DNA of 64,000 nucleotides from NCBI GenBank assembly GCA_026000945.1, contig BNZI01000004.1:14176-78175 (forward strand), given 5' to 3'. The notes under the pieces are model-generated. The model had not been told where the DNA came from, did not search any database, and saw only the letters and a list, made by a program, of their open reading frames with translations. Below, piece after piece: positions 9,773-19,581 of the stretch. Position 1 is the stretch's first letter. Every line of letters starts with the position of its first letter. This DNA is from Clostridia bacterium. GTDB taxonomy: Bacteria > Bacillota > Clostridia > Lachnospirales > Lachnospiraceae. A program made the translations under genes and the position numbers.

Positions 9773-12700
9773 TTACAATGTGCCTGTAGTATCTCCGTCC
9801 GTGTCGCCGTCCGTATCCCCGTCCGTGTCGCCGTCCGTGTCTCCATCTATATCTCCGTCAGTATCTCCATCGGTATCTCCGTCAGTATCGCCGTCCGTGT
9901 CTCCATCCGTATCTCCGTCGGTATCCCCGTCCGTGTCGCCATCCGTATCGCCGTCCGTGTCTCCGTCCGTGTCTCCATCCGTATCTCCATCAGTGTCTCC
10001 GTCCGTGTCGCCGTCCGTATCCCCGTCCGTATCTCCATCGGTATCTCCGTCAGTGTCTCCGTCGGTGTCTCCGTCGGTATCTCCGTCAGTGTCTCCGTCC
10101 GTATCGCCGTCCGTATCTCCATCAGTGTCTCCGTCCGTATCGCCGTCCGTATCTCCGTCGGTATCTCCGTCGGTATCGCCGTCCGTGTCGCTATCTGAGT
10201 CGCTGTCGCTATCTGAATCGCTGTCGCTATCTGAATCACTATCGCTATCTGAATCGCTGTCGCTATCTGAGTCGCTGTCGGTGTCTGAATCGCTGTCGCT
10301 ATCTGAATCGCTGTCGCTATCTGAATCGCTGTCGCTATCTGTATCGCTGTCGCTATCTGTATCGCTGTCGCTATCTGAGTCGCTGTCGCTATCTGAGTCG
10401 CTGTCGCTATCTGAATCGCTGTCGCTATCTGAATCGCTGTCGGTGTCTGAATCGCTGTCGCTATCTGAATCGCTGTCGCTATCTGAATCGCTGTCGCTAT
10501 CTGAGTCGCTGTCGCTATCTGAATCGCTGTCGCTATCTGAATCGCTGTCGGTGTCTGTATCGCTGTCGCTATCTGAGTCTGAATCGCTGTCGCTATCTGA
10601 ATCGCTGTCGCTATCTGAATCACTATCGCTATCTGAGTCTGAGTCTGAGTCTGAGTCTGAGTCGCTGTCACTATCTGAGTCGCTGTCGCTATCTGAGTCG
10701 CTGTCGCTATCTGAGTCTGAGTCTGAGTCGCTATCTGAGTCTGAGTCTGAGTCGCTGTCGCTATCTGAATCGCTGTCGCTATCCGAATCGCTGTCGCTAT
10801 CTGAGTCGCTGTCGCTATCTGAGTCGCTGTCGCTATCTGAATCGCTGTCGCTATCTGAATCACTATCGCTATCTGAGTCGCTGTCGCTATCTGAGTCTGA
10901 ATCGCTGTCGCTATCTGAATCGCTGTCGCTATCTGAATCACTATCGCTATCTGAATCGCTGTCGCTATCTGAATCGCTGTCGCTATCTGAGTCGCTGTCG
11001 GAGTCTGAATCACTATCGCTATCTGAATCGCTGTCGGAGTCTGAATCGCTATCGCTATCTGAATCGCTGTCGGTGTCTGTATCGCTGTCGCTATCTGAGT
11101 CACTGTCGGAGTCTGAATCGCTGTCGCTATCTGAGTCACTGTCGCTATCTGTATCGCTGTCGCTATCTGTATCGCTGTCAGTGTCTGTATCGCTGTCGCT
11201 ATCTGTATCGCTGTCGGTGTCTGTATCGCTGTCGCTATCTGTATCGCTGTCGGTGTCTGAATCGCTGTCGCCATCGGAGTCACTGTCGCTATCTGAATCG
11301 CTGTCGCTATCTGAATCGCTGTCGGAGTCTGAATCGCTGTCGCCATCGGAGTCACTGTCGCTATCTGAATCGCTGTCGCTATCTGAATCACTGTCGCTAT
11401 CTGTATCGCTGTCGCTATCTGTATCGCTGTCGCTATCTGTATCGCTGTCGCTATCTGAGTCGCTGTCGGAGTCTGAATCACTATCGCTATCTGTATCGCT
11501 GTCGGAGTCTGAATCGCTATCGCTATCTGAATCGCTATCGGTGTCTGTATCGCTGTCGCTATCTGTATCGCTGTCGGTGTCTGTATCGCTGTCGCTATCT
11601 GAATCACTGTCGCTATCTGTATCGCTGTCGGAGTCTGAATCGCTATCGCTATCTGAGTCGCTGTCGGAGTCTGAGTCGCTATCGCTATCTGAGTCGCTGT
11701 CGGAGTCTGAGTCGCTGTCGCTATCTGAGTCGCTGTCGCTATCCGAATCGCTGTCGCTATCTGAGTCGCTGTCGGTGTCTGTATCGCTGTCGCTATCTGA
11801 ATCGCTGTCGCTATCTGAGTCGCTGTCAGAGTCTGAATCGCTGTCGCTATCTGAATCGCTGTCGCTATCTGAATCGCTGTCGCTATCTGAATCACTATCG
11901 CTATCTGAATCACTGTCGCTATCTGAGTCTGAATCGCTGTCGCTATCTGAATCGCTGTCGCTATCTGAATCACTATCGCTATCTGAATCACTGTCGCTAT
12001 CTGAGTCGCTGTCGCTATCTGAGTCGCTGTCGCTATCTGAGTCGCTGTCGCTATCTGAATCACTATCGCTATCTGAATCACTGTCGCTATCTGAATCACT
12101 ATCGCTATCTGAATCGCTGTCGGTGTCTGTATCCGTATCGGTATCCGGTTCTGTTGCTGGCTCCGGTCCTGTCGACGGCGTTTCTGTCTCTGGTTCCGTC
12201 TCTGGTTCTGTTACTGTATCCAATGCTTCAACCACTGTATCTGTCAGCATTTCTGCCACATCTTGAGGATCTACTGCAATTTTTTCCAACTCTTCTTCAT
12301 TGATATCCTCTATTTTCACAGATACATTTTTACCATCAAATTGAATTTCTGTAATTTTTCCTTTGCTATCAACTTTGAATTTATTTCCATCCGCATCTTT
12401 ATTTGTACCTTTTTTGATTTTTCCATTTTCACCAATCAGATACCAGACACCTTTAATTTTAATCGGAGAACATTTTTGTCCATCAATTCCCGTTGCCAAA
12501 ACACCGTCAATATAAATGTAATCTCCCTCTACTCTGGTAGCGCCATGTCCTTTTTCAGCCCTACCTTTTCCTGTAGAAAAATACATCGTAGCGGTTTCTC
12601 CGTTCTCACCCTCTACGTTCTTGACTTTGCCCGTTTTCATCGAACCGTCGCTTGATGAACCAAAATAATATCTTGCTGTTCCCACTCTTTCATTTTTTTC

Positions 12701-13666
12701 CGAAGAACTTAAAGCTCTCGTAGCTGATGCAGGAGCATAGAATAATTTATCGTTCAATTCTTCTGCGTGTAAACGCACTAATCCAGAAAGCATCGTTCCA
12801 TTGACATCAAAACCATAGTCTTTTCCATTTACTGTTTTGATGCTACCTGATGCAGATCCATTTCCTACATAAGGATTTCCTTTTTTATCTACGTAATACC
12901 AATAAGTATCGCCCCCATCATCATCAGGAGCCGCTTGTTTCAACCATGTACTTTTCTTAACTGAACCATCTTCCGCACCACCTGCAAAGACTACCTCTGT
13001 TCTTCCATCAGGTGTAATTTCTTCCTCATAAGAAGAAAAAGCTTCCTTATCTACCCAACCATAAAGCATACGACCGTCATCATCAAAAAGGTAACTTTTT
13101 TGGTTAATAGTTCTCTCTGCTGAGACAACCTTTTTTCCTTTGGCATCAAAGTAATACCAATCGGTTTCTCCCTCATCATCTGCCAGTTTAGCCCATTGAT
13201 TCACTTGTCTTGAGCCATCTTCGGCACTACCATAATAATAGTCATCTATCCAGTCATATTCCATTGCGCCACAAACATTAAAGGAATAAATTTTTCCATT
13301 AATTGTTGCTGTTTGTTCTTTTAACATTTTTCCATCAGAACCAAAGTAAAACCACCTTACCTCCCCGTTCATATGTGCGCAAGGTAGCTTTCTCCATTGG
13401 TTAAGAACTCTTTCTCCCCAAGTATCTACATAATAAGTATCATCAATGACTTGAGAGGTTAGTACTTCTCCATTTTCGCCTAAATAATAGTATTTTTGGT
13501 TTTCTCCAACTTTCCATTGATTTTTCAATGCGTCATTACCGTCATAGAAATACCAATTGCTTCCTTCTTGCACCCAGCCTACAGCAGCGAAGACATTCAT
13601 ACTTGCAGTAGCACTCAGTACACCGGCAGCACCTAAAATTGCAGCCCATTTAGTTTGTTTTCTCAT
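9773..13666 (-). CDS. Secreted cell-wall-binding protein with giant Ser-Asp and Thr-Asp-Gly-Asp repeats
   Basis: A 1297-residue surface protein. Residues 1-27 are a Sec signal peptide ([12 protein letters not shown]... ending VFA-A). Residues about 29-430 are tandem aromatic/Gly cell-wall-binding repeats ([35 protein letters not shown]), the choline-binding type of repeat that anchors proteins non-covalently. A linker (about 430-510, [20 protein letters not shown]) leads to about 650 residues of (SD)n with scattered T, then about 33 copies of TDGD, ending TTGTL. There is no LPxTG sorting signal, so anchoring should be N-terminal. SD stalks occur in staphylococcal adhesins, where they are glycosylated; DTDGD resembles Ca2+-binding Asp loops. 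Both are analogies. AAGGAG lies 5 bases before the ATG. Repeat number may be unstable or misassembled. Confidence 0.88.
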   Translation of the reverse strand: MRKQTKWAAILGAAGVLSATASMNVFAAVGWVQEGSNWYFYDGNDALKNQWKVGENQKYYYLGENGEVLTSQVIDDTYYVDTWGERVLNQWRKLPCAHMNGEVRWFYFGSDGKMLKEQTATINGKIYSFNVCGAMEYDWIDDYYYGSAEDGSRQVNQWAKLADDEGETDWYYFDAKGKKVVSAERTINQKSYLFDDDGRMLYGWVDKEAFSSYEEEITPDGRTEVVFAGGAEDGSVKKSTWLKQAAPDDDGGDTYWYYVDKKGNPYVGNGSASGSIKTVNGKDYGFDVNGTMLSGLVRLHAEELNDKLFYAPASATRALSSSEKNERVGTARYYFGSSSDGSMKTGKVKNVEGENGETATMYFSTGKGRAEKGHGATRVEGDYIYIDGVLATGIDGQKCSPIKIKGVWYLIGENGKIKKGTNKDADGNKFKVDSKGKITEIQFDGKNVSVKIEDINEEELEKIAVDPQDVAEMLTDTVVEALDTVTEPETEPETETPSTGPEPATEPDTDTDTDTDSDSDSDSDSDSDSDSDSDSDSDSDSDSDSDSDSDSDSDSDSDSDSDSDSDSDSDSDSDSDSDSDSDSDSDSDSDSDSDSDSDSDSDSDSDSDSDSDSDSDSDSDSDSDSDSDTDTDSDSDSDSDSDSDSDSDSDSDSDSDSDSDSDSDSDSDSDSDSDSDSDSDSDTDSDSDSDSDSDTDTDSDTDSDSDTDTDSDSDSDSDSDSDSDTDSDSDSDSDSDSDSDSDTDSDSDTDSDSDTDSDSDSDSDSDSDSDSDSDGDSDSDSDSDSDSDSDSDSDSDSDGDSDSDTDSDTDSDSDTDTDSDTDSDSDTDTDSDTDSDSDTDSDSDSDSDSDSDSDSDSDSDSDTDTDSDSDSDSDSDSDSDSDSDSDSDSDSDSDSDSDSDSDSDSDSDSDSDSDSDSDSDSDSDSDSDSDSDSDSDSDSDSDSDSDSDSDSDSDSDSDSDSDSDSDSDSDSDSDSDSDSDSDSDSDSDSDSDSDSDSDSDSDSDSDSDSDSDSDSDSDSDSDSDSDSDSDSDSDSDTDTDSDSDSDSDSDSDSDSDSDSDSDSDSDSDSDSDSDTDSDSDSDSDSDSDSDSDSDSDSDSDSDTDSDSDTDSDSDSDSDSDSDSDSDSDTDSDSDSDSDSDSDSDSDSDSDSDSDSDSDSDTDGDTDGDTDGDTDGDTDGDTDGDTDGDTDGDTDGDTDGDTDGDTDGDTDGDTDGDTDGDTDGDTDGDTDGDTDGDTDGDTDGDTDGDTDGDTDGDTDGDTDGDTDGDTDGDIDGDTDGDTDGDTDGDTDGDTTGTL
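9790..10187 (-). repeat. About 33 tandem 12-bp units encoding TDGD
   Basis: On the coding strand the unit is GAYGGNGAYACN with third-base variation only, giving an invariant Thr-Asp-Gly-Asp repeat apart from one Ile substitution. Synonymous scatter with a fixed protein repeat suggests selection on the protein, or repeated duplication of already varied units. Confidence 0.9.
10188..12138 (-). repeat. About 1.95 kb of 6/18-bp Ser-Asp repeats
   Basis: The dominant higher-order unit is an 18-bp block (plus-strand reading CTATCTGAATCGCTGTCG) encoding six alternating Ser/Asp residues. Variants swap in Thr at regular places, and two short stretches carry Gly (SDGDSD). The 6-base periodicity with few stop-prone codons leaves other frames on both strands open over more than 2 kb. 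Confidence 0.9.
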
Positions 13667-14294
13667 TTTTTCTCCTTAAAATAATCAAAAAACTATTTTA
13701 TTAAAATTTACTAAAAGTTTCTCCTATATTTTACTTTTATTTTATTTAATTTTATAGTATTATTTATTTTAAGTTTTTATTTTTTTTGTTTACGAAATTA
13801 ATATAAAAAGTTTATATTTACATTATTTCCAGAACTTTTTGTCCTGTGAAATATTGATATAAAATCTTTTAATATGTCTATATAAGACTAAAAAACAGAA
13901 TTTTCAAGGTGAAATTTTCAAAATCCTATTCCTTAGTTTTCTTAAATCACAAAGCTTATTTTTTCATATTTTATTCTTGATTTATTACTTTTTTCCGTCA
14001 AAATAATCTATAAATTTATCAGATATACTACTTTGACATAGTTTCGCCATGAAAAATCAACGTTTTTAGAATAAATTTTTCTCATTCTTTTTTTATTGTT
14101 TTAATATAGGCAAAAATATTTGAATTTCTTTCTTCTCCTCTCTCAAGTTTTCTTAAAACACCTCCAATATTCCTCCATTGCTACTTCTATAAAAGAAAAA
14201 TATAGTAAAAATTCTCTTCGTTTGAAAATTGGGCTATGTTAGTAAAATAACTATACACAAGTTTTTTCTAAATAAAATTTAAAACCCTTCTAAC

Positions 14295-14351
14295 AAAAAA
14301 GCTCCTGTTTAAGCAGTGTGAATGGATACTTCACTGCTTAAACAGGAGCTT
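14295..14351 (-). terminator. Strong rho-independent terminator with 20-bp perfect stem
   Basis: AAGCTCCTGTTTAAGCAGTG (14299-14318) pairs perfectly with the arm at 14332-14351 around a 13-base loop. On the minus strand a T6 tract follows (complement of 14295-14300). It sits about 950 bases beyond aspS and could end read-through from it across the hairpin repeats. The surrounding region 13667-14290 is AT-rich and holds the promoter of the repeat protein, but I could not place it with confidence. Confidence 0.75.
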
Positions 14352-14700
14352 TGAATTTGCCATAATGATAAAAATTTTTATTCATCATACGTCCACATAC
14401 GAACAATAGATACCAATCCATAAGGTTTACTTTTGGAGATTGACCGCATGCCAAATACAATGTTTACGCTTCATGCGGCGAGAGTAAGTAATAAAAGATT
14501 TCCAATCACTTCCCCAAACAATAGAAATTTGAAAAAATTGAGCAAAGTTCATTCAATTTATGAGATATTTTTAGCATCCGTTAAAATAATGTGATTCATA
14601 AAGTAAATCCTTGAACAACCATTATAGTGTCTTATTGTTGCATCATACAAATCACACAAATAAAAAACACCAAAATGCTTTTTATTTGTTTTTTAGCTTT

Positions 14701-15285
14701 TATTGTCGTATTGTGTCATAATTGTGAAGTCAATCATGGGCGCACCAATTTGAATATGCTTTGCACATCATCTTCCTAATCAAATTGTGTGCATAAACTG
14801 AAGCTTAATCAGCAGGAGTTTTTCTCCACTGCTGATTGTAGCCGAAGCGATCACGTTCTCAAGTCGCTCTTGAACCTATGGTGATTAGAGCGACTTGAGA
14901 ACGTGGTAAACTTCCATGATATAATAAACGTTTTTTGTTTATTATGTCATAATTGCGAAGTCAATCATGGTTGCGCCAATTTGAGTGTGCTTAGCACATT
15001 ATCTTCCTAATCAAATTGTGTGCATAAACGATATAATAAACGTTTTTGCTTATTATATCATGATTACAAAGTCAATCATGATCGCACCAATTTGAGTGTG
15101 CTTTGCACATCATCTTCCTAATCAAATTGTGTGCATAAACGATATAATAAACGTTTTTTGTTTATTATATCATGATTGCGAAGTCAATCATGGTTGCGCC
15201 AATTTGGGTGTGCTTTGCACATTATCTTCCTAATCAAATTGTGTGCATAAACGATATAATAAGCGTTTTTGCTTATTATATCATA
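14701..15285 (-). repeat. Tandem array of a 111-bp unit with three hairpins
   Basis: Units lie at about 14701-14798 (partial), 14918-15029, 15030-15140, 15141-15252, with a final partial at 15253-15284. Each full unit has three foldback segments: ATATAATAAAC/GTTTATTATAT around a short T-rich loop; CATGATTG/CAATCATG around six bases (perfect in some copies); and CAATTTG/CAAATTG enclosing a GTGTGC-TTT-GCACAT hairpin. The array starts 20 bases beyond the aspS stop, so it would be copied as its 3' untranslated region. Related copies lie at 42781-42999. There is no open frame and no spacer-like variation. Confidence 0.8.
14852..14905. repeat. Perfect 18-bp inverted repeat
   Basis: CACGTTCTCAAGTCGCTC at 14852-14869 is repeated in perfect inversion at 14888-14905 with an 18-base loop. 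No T tract follows on either strand, so it is not a typical terminator. It interrupts the 111-bp repeat array between the first partial copy and the first full copy. Confidence 0.7.
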
Positions 15286-15303
15286 TTTAAGTATGGTTGG
15301 TTC

Positions 15304-17088
15304 TTACTCATCAATTCCTTGTGAAAATGTTTCTTTTGTCTTTTCTACTTGAATGTGTACTTCTTTTAACTGTTTATCTTCCACAAAGGACGGTGCGCCC
15401 ATCATGACATCCACACCGTTTTTATTCATCGGAAAAGCAATAACTTCTCGAATATTTTCGTCTCCGGTAAGCAACATAACCATGCGGTCAACACCCGGTG
15501 CAATTCCTGCATGGGAGGGTGCGCCATAGCCAAAGGCGTTATACATCGCAGGAAATTTTTCTTTCACGTCTTTTTCTCCTAGACCAACCAAAGAAAAAGC
15601 CTTAATCATGGTTTCCGGATCATGATTTCTCACTGCTCCAGAAGACAGCTCTATTCCATTACAAACTAAGTCATATTGATAAGCCAAAATTTCTGTAGGC
15701 TCTTTTTGATTTAAGACCTCCAAACCTCCTTGAGGCATAGAAAAAGGATTATGGGAAAACTCCAATTGGCCTGATTCCTCTCCTATTTCATACATAGGAA
15801 AATCTACTATCCAGCAAAATTCATAAGCATCCTGTTTTTGATGAGAGGGACAGGCTTGACCTAGCATTTTCCGGAAAACACCCGCTGTCTTTAATGCCGT
15901 CATATGATTTCCAGACGTTAATCCCACAAAATCTCCAGCTTTCAAACCCAACTCTTGAATAATTTGCTGTTTTTTATCCCCAAGAAATTTAGCAATCCCA
16001 CCAGTCAGTTCTCCTCCATCATCCACTTTAAACCAATATGCTTTTTGATTGGATTGAACTTGCACAGCAGAGCAAAGCTGATCTATCGCTTTTCTGCTCA
16101 ACGTACAATCGCTGACTACAATAGCTTTGACAGATTGTGATACAAAAGGCTCAAAACCACAAGCAGACAAAAGACTACTTGCATCTTGAATCACTAAATC
16201 AATGCGCAAATCTGGCTTGTCCGTCCCATACTTTTCTAGAGACTCCGCATATGAAATTCTCCGAAAAGGTGTAGGAGAAACTTGTGTATATAAGCCATAC
16301 TGTTCAAAAATGGGAGGAAGTACTTGTTCAATGACATAAAACACATCTTCTTGAGAAGCAAATGCCATTTCCATATCCAACTGATAGAATTCTCCCGGGG
16401 AACGATCCGCCCTTGCATCTTCATCTCGAAAACATGGTGCAATCTGAAAATAACGATCAAAACCCGAGGTCATCAAAATTTGCTTAAACTGCTGAGGTGC
16501 TTGTGGCAAAGCATAAAACTGACCATGATGATTTCTAGAGGGTACTAAATAATCCCTCGCTCCTTCTGGAGAAGAGCAAGTTAAAATGGGAGTTGTGATT
16601 TCCAAAAAATCTAACTCGGTCATTTTATTTCTTAATGCTGTAATGACTCTACTTCTTAAGATAATTTTTTCTTTGACTTGTGGATTTCGTAAATCTAAAT
16701 ATCGATAATTCAGACGCAAATGTTCATCAGCTTCTCTCGATTGCCTAATTTCAAAAGGCAAAGCATTATGTATACATTTACCGATTAAAGTAATCTTTTC
16801 AGGTAGAACTTCAATCTCTCCCGTAGGTAGATCTTTATTTTTACTGCTCCTTTCACGAACTGTCCCTTCTATACAGAGGGTGGATTCTTTATTGAATTGA
16901 TCCACCACTTCCATCATTTCCTCTGTTTCAATGACGATTTGCGTTACACCATAATAATCTCTCAATAATAAAAAACCAAGATTTTTACTCACTTTACGTA
17001 TATTTTCAAACCAGCCTACTAACACCACATGTTCATCTATGTGACTTCCTCTTAATGCATTGCAAGTATGAGTTCTTGACTGTACCAT
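15304..17088 (-). CDS. aspS: Aspartate--tRNA ligase
   Basis: Charges tRNA-Asp with aspartate in the cytoplasm. The 594 residues show the bacterial-type layout: an N-terminal OB-fold anticodon-binding domain (VVLVGWFENIRKV ... GFLLLRDYYGVTQIV), class II motif 1 around residues 140-180, motif 2 FRDEDARADRSPGEFYQLDMEM, the bacterial GAD insertion domain in the middle, and motif 3 APGVDRMVMLL. Length is typical. The ATG follows GAAAGGGAAATCG. I looked for a T-box leader between 17089 and 17299 and did not see one. The gene is followed immediately by the 111-bp hairpin repeats and, further on, a strong terminator. Confidence 0.97.
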   Translation of the reverse strand: MVQSRTHTCNALRGSHIDEHVVLVGWFENIRKVSKNLGFLLLRDYYGVTQIVIETEEMMEVVDQFNKESTLCIEGTVRERSSKNKDLPTGEIEVLPEKITLIGKCIHNALPFEIRQSREADEHLRLNYRYLDLRNPQVKEKIILRSRVITALRNKMTELDFLEITTPILTCSSPEGARDYLVPSRNHHGQFYALPQAPQQFKQILMTSGFDRYFQIAPCFRDEDARADRSPGEFYQLDMEMAFASQEDVFYVIEQVLPPIFEQYGLYTQVSPTPFRRISYAESLEKYGTDKPDLRIDLVIQDASSLLSACGFEPFVSQSVKAIVVSDCTLSRKAIDQLCSAVQVQSNQKAYWFKVDDGGELTGGIAKFLGDKKQQIIQELGLKAGDFVGLTSGNHMTALKTAGVFRKMLGQACPSHQKQDAYEFCWIVDFPMYEIGEESGQLEFSHNPFSMPQGGLEVLNQKEPTEILAYQYDLVCNGIELSSGAVRNHDPETMIKAFSLVGLGEKDVKEKFPAMYNAFGYGAPSHAGIAPGVDRMVMLLTGDENIREVIAFPMNKNGVDVMMGAPSFVEDKQLKEVHIQVEKTKETFSQGIDE

Positions 17089-17299
17089 CGATTTCCCTTT
17101 CTTTCAAAAAGCCTATTCATAAGAATCAAGGCTATTGGATACTCCTTATGATAAGAATGTATAAGTCTATTGCTAGCTTTCTCCTACAGTATTGATTTTT
17201 TCTATGCCACTTTATTAGATTTTTTCCACATTGAATGATTCATAATCATCGTCTATACTATACGTAAAATCCTACCCATTTACTGACATGAAATAGACT

Positions 17300-17932
17300 C
17301 TAAGAAAAATATTGACTTTCCAACATTAGACACCACGTGTGATAAATAGGCAAATGTAATTCCTGAATTTTGTACGTTTCTTCTTCAGGTGCGATAACGG
17401 ATACATCTGCTAAATTAGCTAGTTTTCCTCCATCCTTACCACTTAATGCAATGACTTTGAGTCCTTTTGCTTTGGCTGTCACTGCTGCCAATAAAACATT
17501 GCGAGAGTTCCCCGAAGTAGATATACCTAAAAAAACATCCTCTGCTTGTCCGTATCCATACACCTGTTGGGCAAAAACGGATAAACCATCTATATCATTT
17601 AAATATGCTGTCGTTAAAGCAAAATGATTAGATAAAGAGATAGCAGGCAAAGCCCCTTGTAACTTTTTAGATAGCTCTTTTCCCATTTCTTCATCTACGG
17701 CAAGCAATTTTTGAGTAAAGTCTTCTTTGACTGCTCGAGGAAGAACAAAACCTTTCATCAATTCTCCTACCATATGGTCAGAATCCGCACTGCTTCCTCC
17801 ATTTCCTGCAATCAAAAGTTTTTTCCCCTGATCATAAGCTTTGGACATAAAATGATACGCAGCTTCAATCTGTTCTTTGATCTCTGCCAATTTTGGATAT
17901 CTATTGATTAATTCTTCTAAATGTTTATGCAT
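17300..17932 (-). CDS. gmhA: Phosphoheptose isomerase (SIS domain)
   Basis: Converts sedoheptulose 7-phosphate to D-glycero-D-manno-heptose 7-phosphate, the first step of activated heptose synthesis. The 210 residues carry the SIS fold with LLIAGNGGSSADSDHMVGELMKGF, the GISTSGNSRNV phosphate loop and the C-terminal YKIQELHLPIYH helix that supplies catalytic Gln/His in GmhA. The start at 17932 (MHKHLEEL) has AAAGGA seven bases upstream; longer starts at 17938 or a GTG at 17974 are less likely. A 190-base gap separates it from gmhB, but the order gmhA/gmhB/hddC is that of a GDP-heptose cluster. The enzyme is well known from Gram-negatives and from the S-layer glycans of some Gram-positives. Confidence 0.9.
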   Translation of the reverse strand: MHKHLEELINRYPKLAEIKEQIEAAYHFMSKAYDQGKKLLIAGNGGSSADSDHMVGELMKGFVLPRAVKEDFTQKLLAVDEEMGKELSKKLQGALPAISLSNHFALTTAYLNDIDGLSVFAQQVYGYGQAEDVFLGISTSGNSRNVLLAAVTAKAKGLKVIALSGKDGGKLANLADVSVIAPEEETYKIQELHLPIYHTWCLMLESQYFS

Positions 17933-18122
17933 CCTCATTTCCTTTCCAGTCTTTCCAATTTTAAAATTGACCACAACCCAAGTCTAAATCCAGTAAATTC
18001 TTAGTTCATCGTCTGTTGCAATCAAGAAAACAATCGTCTTACCTAGAGTGTAGATCTTCCTCGTATCCTATGGTATAAGCAGTATGCATCTTATACATCT
18101 TTTGCTTGATCTTGCAAATTTT

Positions 18123-18680
18123 TTATTTTTCCTTCGCTAAAATCCATTCCACGGCTTCAGCTAAATTTTCAGCGCAATACAAATAATCCTTTTCCAGCTG
18201 TTTTTCTACACTTTTGCCATGACCCGTTCTAACTAAGATGGAGGGTATACCAAAATTTTTAGCTGCCAAAATATCACCTTGATTGTCCCCAATCAGAAAA
18301 GACTTTTTCCGATCAATGAAAAAATCTGTACAAGCCCTCTCCAGCATTCCAACATTTGGCTTTCTGCAAAGACACTCTTTTTTATACTTTCCTTTTCCTT
18401 GTGGATGGTGAGGACAGTAATAAAAACGGTCAATCTGCACGGACTGTTTAAAAAGGCATTGATTGATATAGGAATGCAAAAGTTGTACATCACTTTCCGT
18501 ATAGTACCCCCTTGCAATCCCCGCTTGATTCGTAACCACCAACAATAAATACCCAGCTTTTTTTAATTGTGCTAAAGCTTCAGGCACTCCCGGAATAAAG
18601 GCAAATTTTTCTATTTCATAAAGATAATTTACTTCTTCATTGATCGTACCATCCCGATCTAAAAAAATTGCTTTTAACAT
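18123..18680 (-). CDS. gmhB: D-glycero-D-manno-heptose 1,7-bisphosphate 7-phosphatase
   Basis: A 185-residue HAD-superfamily phosphatase that removes the 7-phosphate from heptose 1,7-bisphosphate. HAD motif I is FLDRDGTIN, motif II VVTNQAGIARG and motif IV IGDNQGDILAA. The zinc-binding loop typical of GmhB is present as YYCPHHPQGKG...ECLCRKP (Cys/His ligands). The ATG overlaps the stop of the nucleotidyltransferase upstream by one base (TAATG), so the two are translationally coupled. Length and motifs match the family closely. The anomer handled cannot be read from sequence, but the hddC-like neighbour favours the alpha route toward GDP-heptose. Confidence 0.92.
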   Translation of the reverse strand: MLKAIFLDRDGTINEEVNYLYEIEKFAFIPGVPEALAQLKKAGYLLLVVTNQAGIARGYYTESDVQLLHSYINQCLFKQSVQIDRFYYCPHHPQGKGKYKKECLCRKPNVGMLERACTDFFIDRKKSFLIGDNQGDILAAKNFGIPSILVRTGHGKSVEKQLEKDYLYCAENLAEAVEWILAKEK

Positions 18681-19423
18681 TATAATAAATTCAACACTTT
18701 CATATCTTCTACAAATTGAAAATAATCATGAGGCACACCGATGTCCATAAAATAACCCTCTCTAACTAGTCCTCCTATTTTCTTTTGCGGATCTTCCAAA
18801 ATTTTTGGGAAAATCTCTTGTTCCAAAGAAATTTTCTGCTGCGCTGGAATCATATTCAATAAATCTTTTTTGATGTAGTATACTCCTCCGTTAATCAAAC
18901 CCGTTTTTCTTGGTGTATCCAAAGAACCTAATTCTTGATGTGATTTTTTTACTTGAGGTTCACAAAATTCTGTAATCCGATTTCCTTCCAATAACACTTG
19001 ACCATATCGGGAAATGTCTTCCACTTCTCTCAATACCATAACTGCATCAAAGTTTTCACTTTCCGCTAAATTTTTTAGCTGAATGTAAGAAAACTGAAAA
19101 AAAGTATCCGCATTGAGTAAAAAAAATCGATCCTGCAAAAACGGCTCAGCTTGTTTGATTGCCCCCGCTGTACCTAATGCTTCTTTTTCTTTGGAATATT
19201 GAAAATGCATTCCATAGCTTTCTCCTGAACCAAAATATTCCTGAATCATTTCTCCACGGTAACCAATAGCAAAAAGAATCTCTAAAATCCCATTTTGTTT
19301 TAATTGGACTAATAGGTAATGCAAAAAAGGATGCTGATCCACCATTGCCATTGGCTTTGGACGATCTGATACCACTGACTGTAAACGGGTTCCAAACCCT
19401 CCCGCTAATAATACTGCTTGCAT
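18680..19423 (-). CDS. hddC: Sugar-1-phosphate nucleotidyltransferase, probable heptose 1-phosphate guanylyltransferase
   Basis: A 247-residue cytoplasmic nucleotidyltransferase with the Rossmann signature LLAGGFGTRLQSVVSDRPKPM, the sugar-binding EALGTAGAI and the metal-binding NADTF, plus the second Asp near YFMDIGVPHDYFQF. Clustering and translational overlap with gmhB, and closeness to gmhA, point to HddC, which makes GDP-D-glycero-alpha-D-manno-heptose. The kinase HddA that makes the 1-phosphate is not in the window. A generic NDP-sugar pyrophosphorylase is the alternative if the pathway is incomplete. The ribosome site is weak (GGTGAAAGT before the ATG). Confidence 0.85.
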   Translation of the reverse strand: MQAVLLAGGFGTRLQSVVSDRPKPMAMVDQHPFLHYLLVQLKQNGILEILFAIGYRGEMIQEYFGSGESYGMHFQYSKEKEALGTAGAIKQAEPFLQDRFFLLNADTFFQFSYIQLKNLAESENFDAVMVLREVEDISRYGQVLLEGNRITEFCEPQVKKSHQELGSLDTPRKTGLINGGVYYIKKDLLNMIPAQQKISLEQEIFPKILEDPQKKIGGLVREGYFMDIGVPHDYFQFVEDMKVLNLL

Positions 19424-19581
19424 ACTTTCACCATTCCAAAACTTATCCTATCTTTTTTCCTGCTCTCAAATATCTTTTTTCCTATTAGCAAACGAAGAGA
19501 TTTTTAAATTTATTTTTCTTATACACGAAAAAGTGTCACAAAATATCATTGACTGCAATGGAAAATTTGTTTGAATAAAGT

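Noticed and set aside
9780..12266. Plus-strand open frame of 828 codons (Ser-Leu-Ser-Glu pattern) and a 750-codon alternative minus frame
   Set aside because: Both are by-products of the 6-base periodic Ser-Asp repeat; the sense frame has a signal peptide, wall-binding repeats and a ribosome site, and the others have none.
14701..15285. CRISPR array
   Set aside because: Repeats are 111 bp, directly adjacent and without unique spacers, and no cas genes are present.
17089..17299. T-box leader before aspS (also considered before cysS)
   Set aside because: No T-box consensus or long leader structure was recognised.
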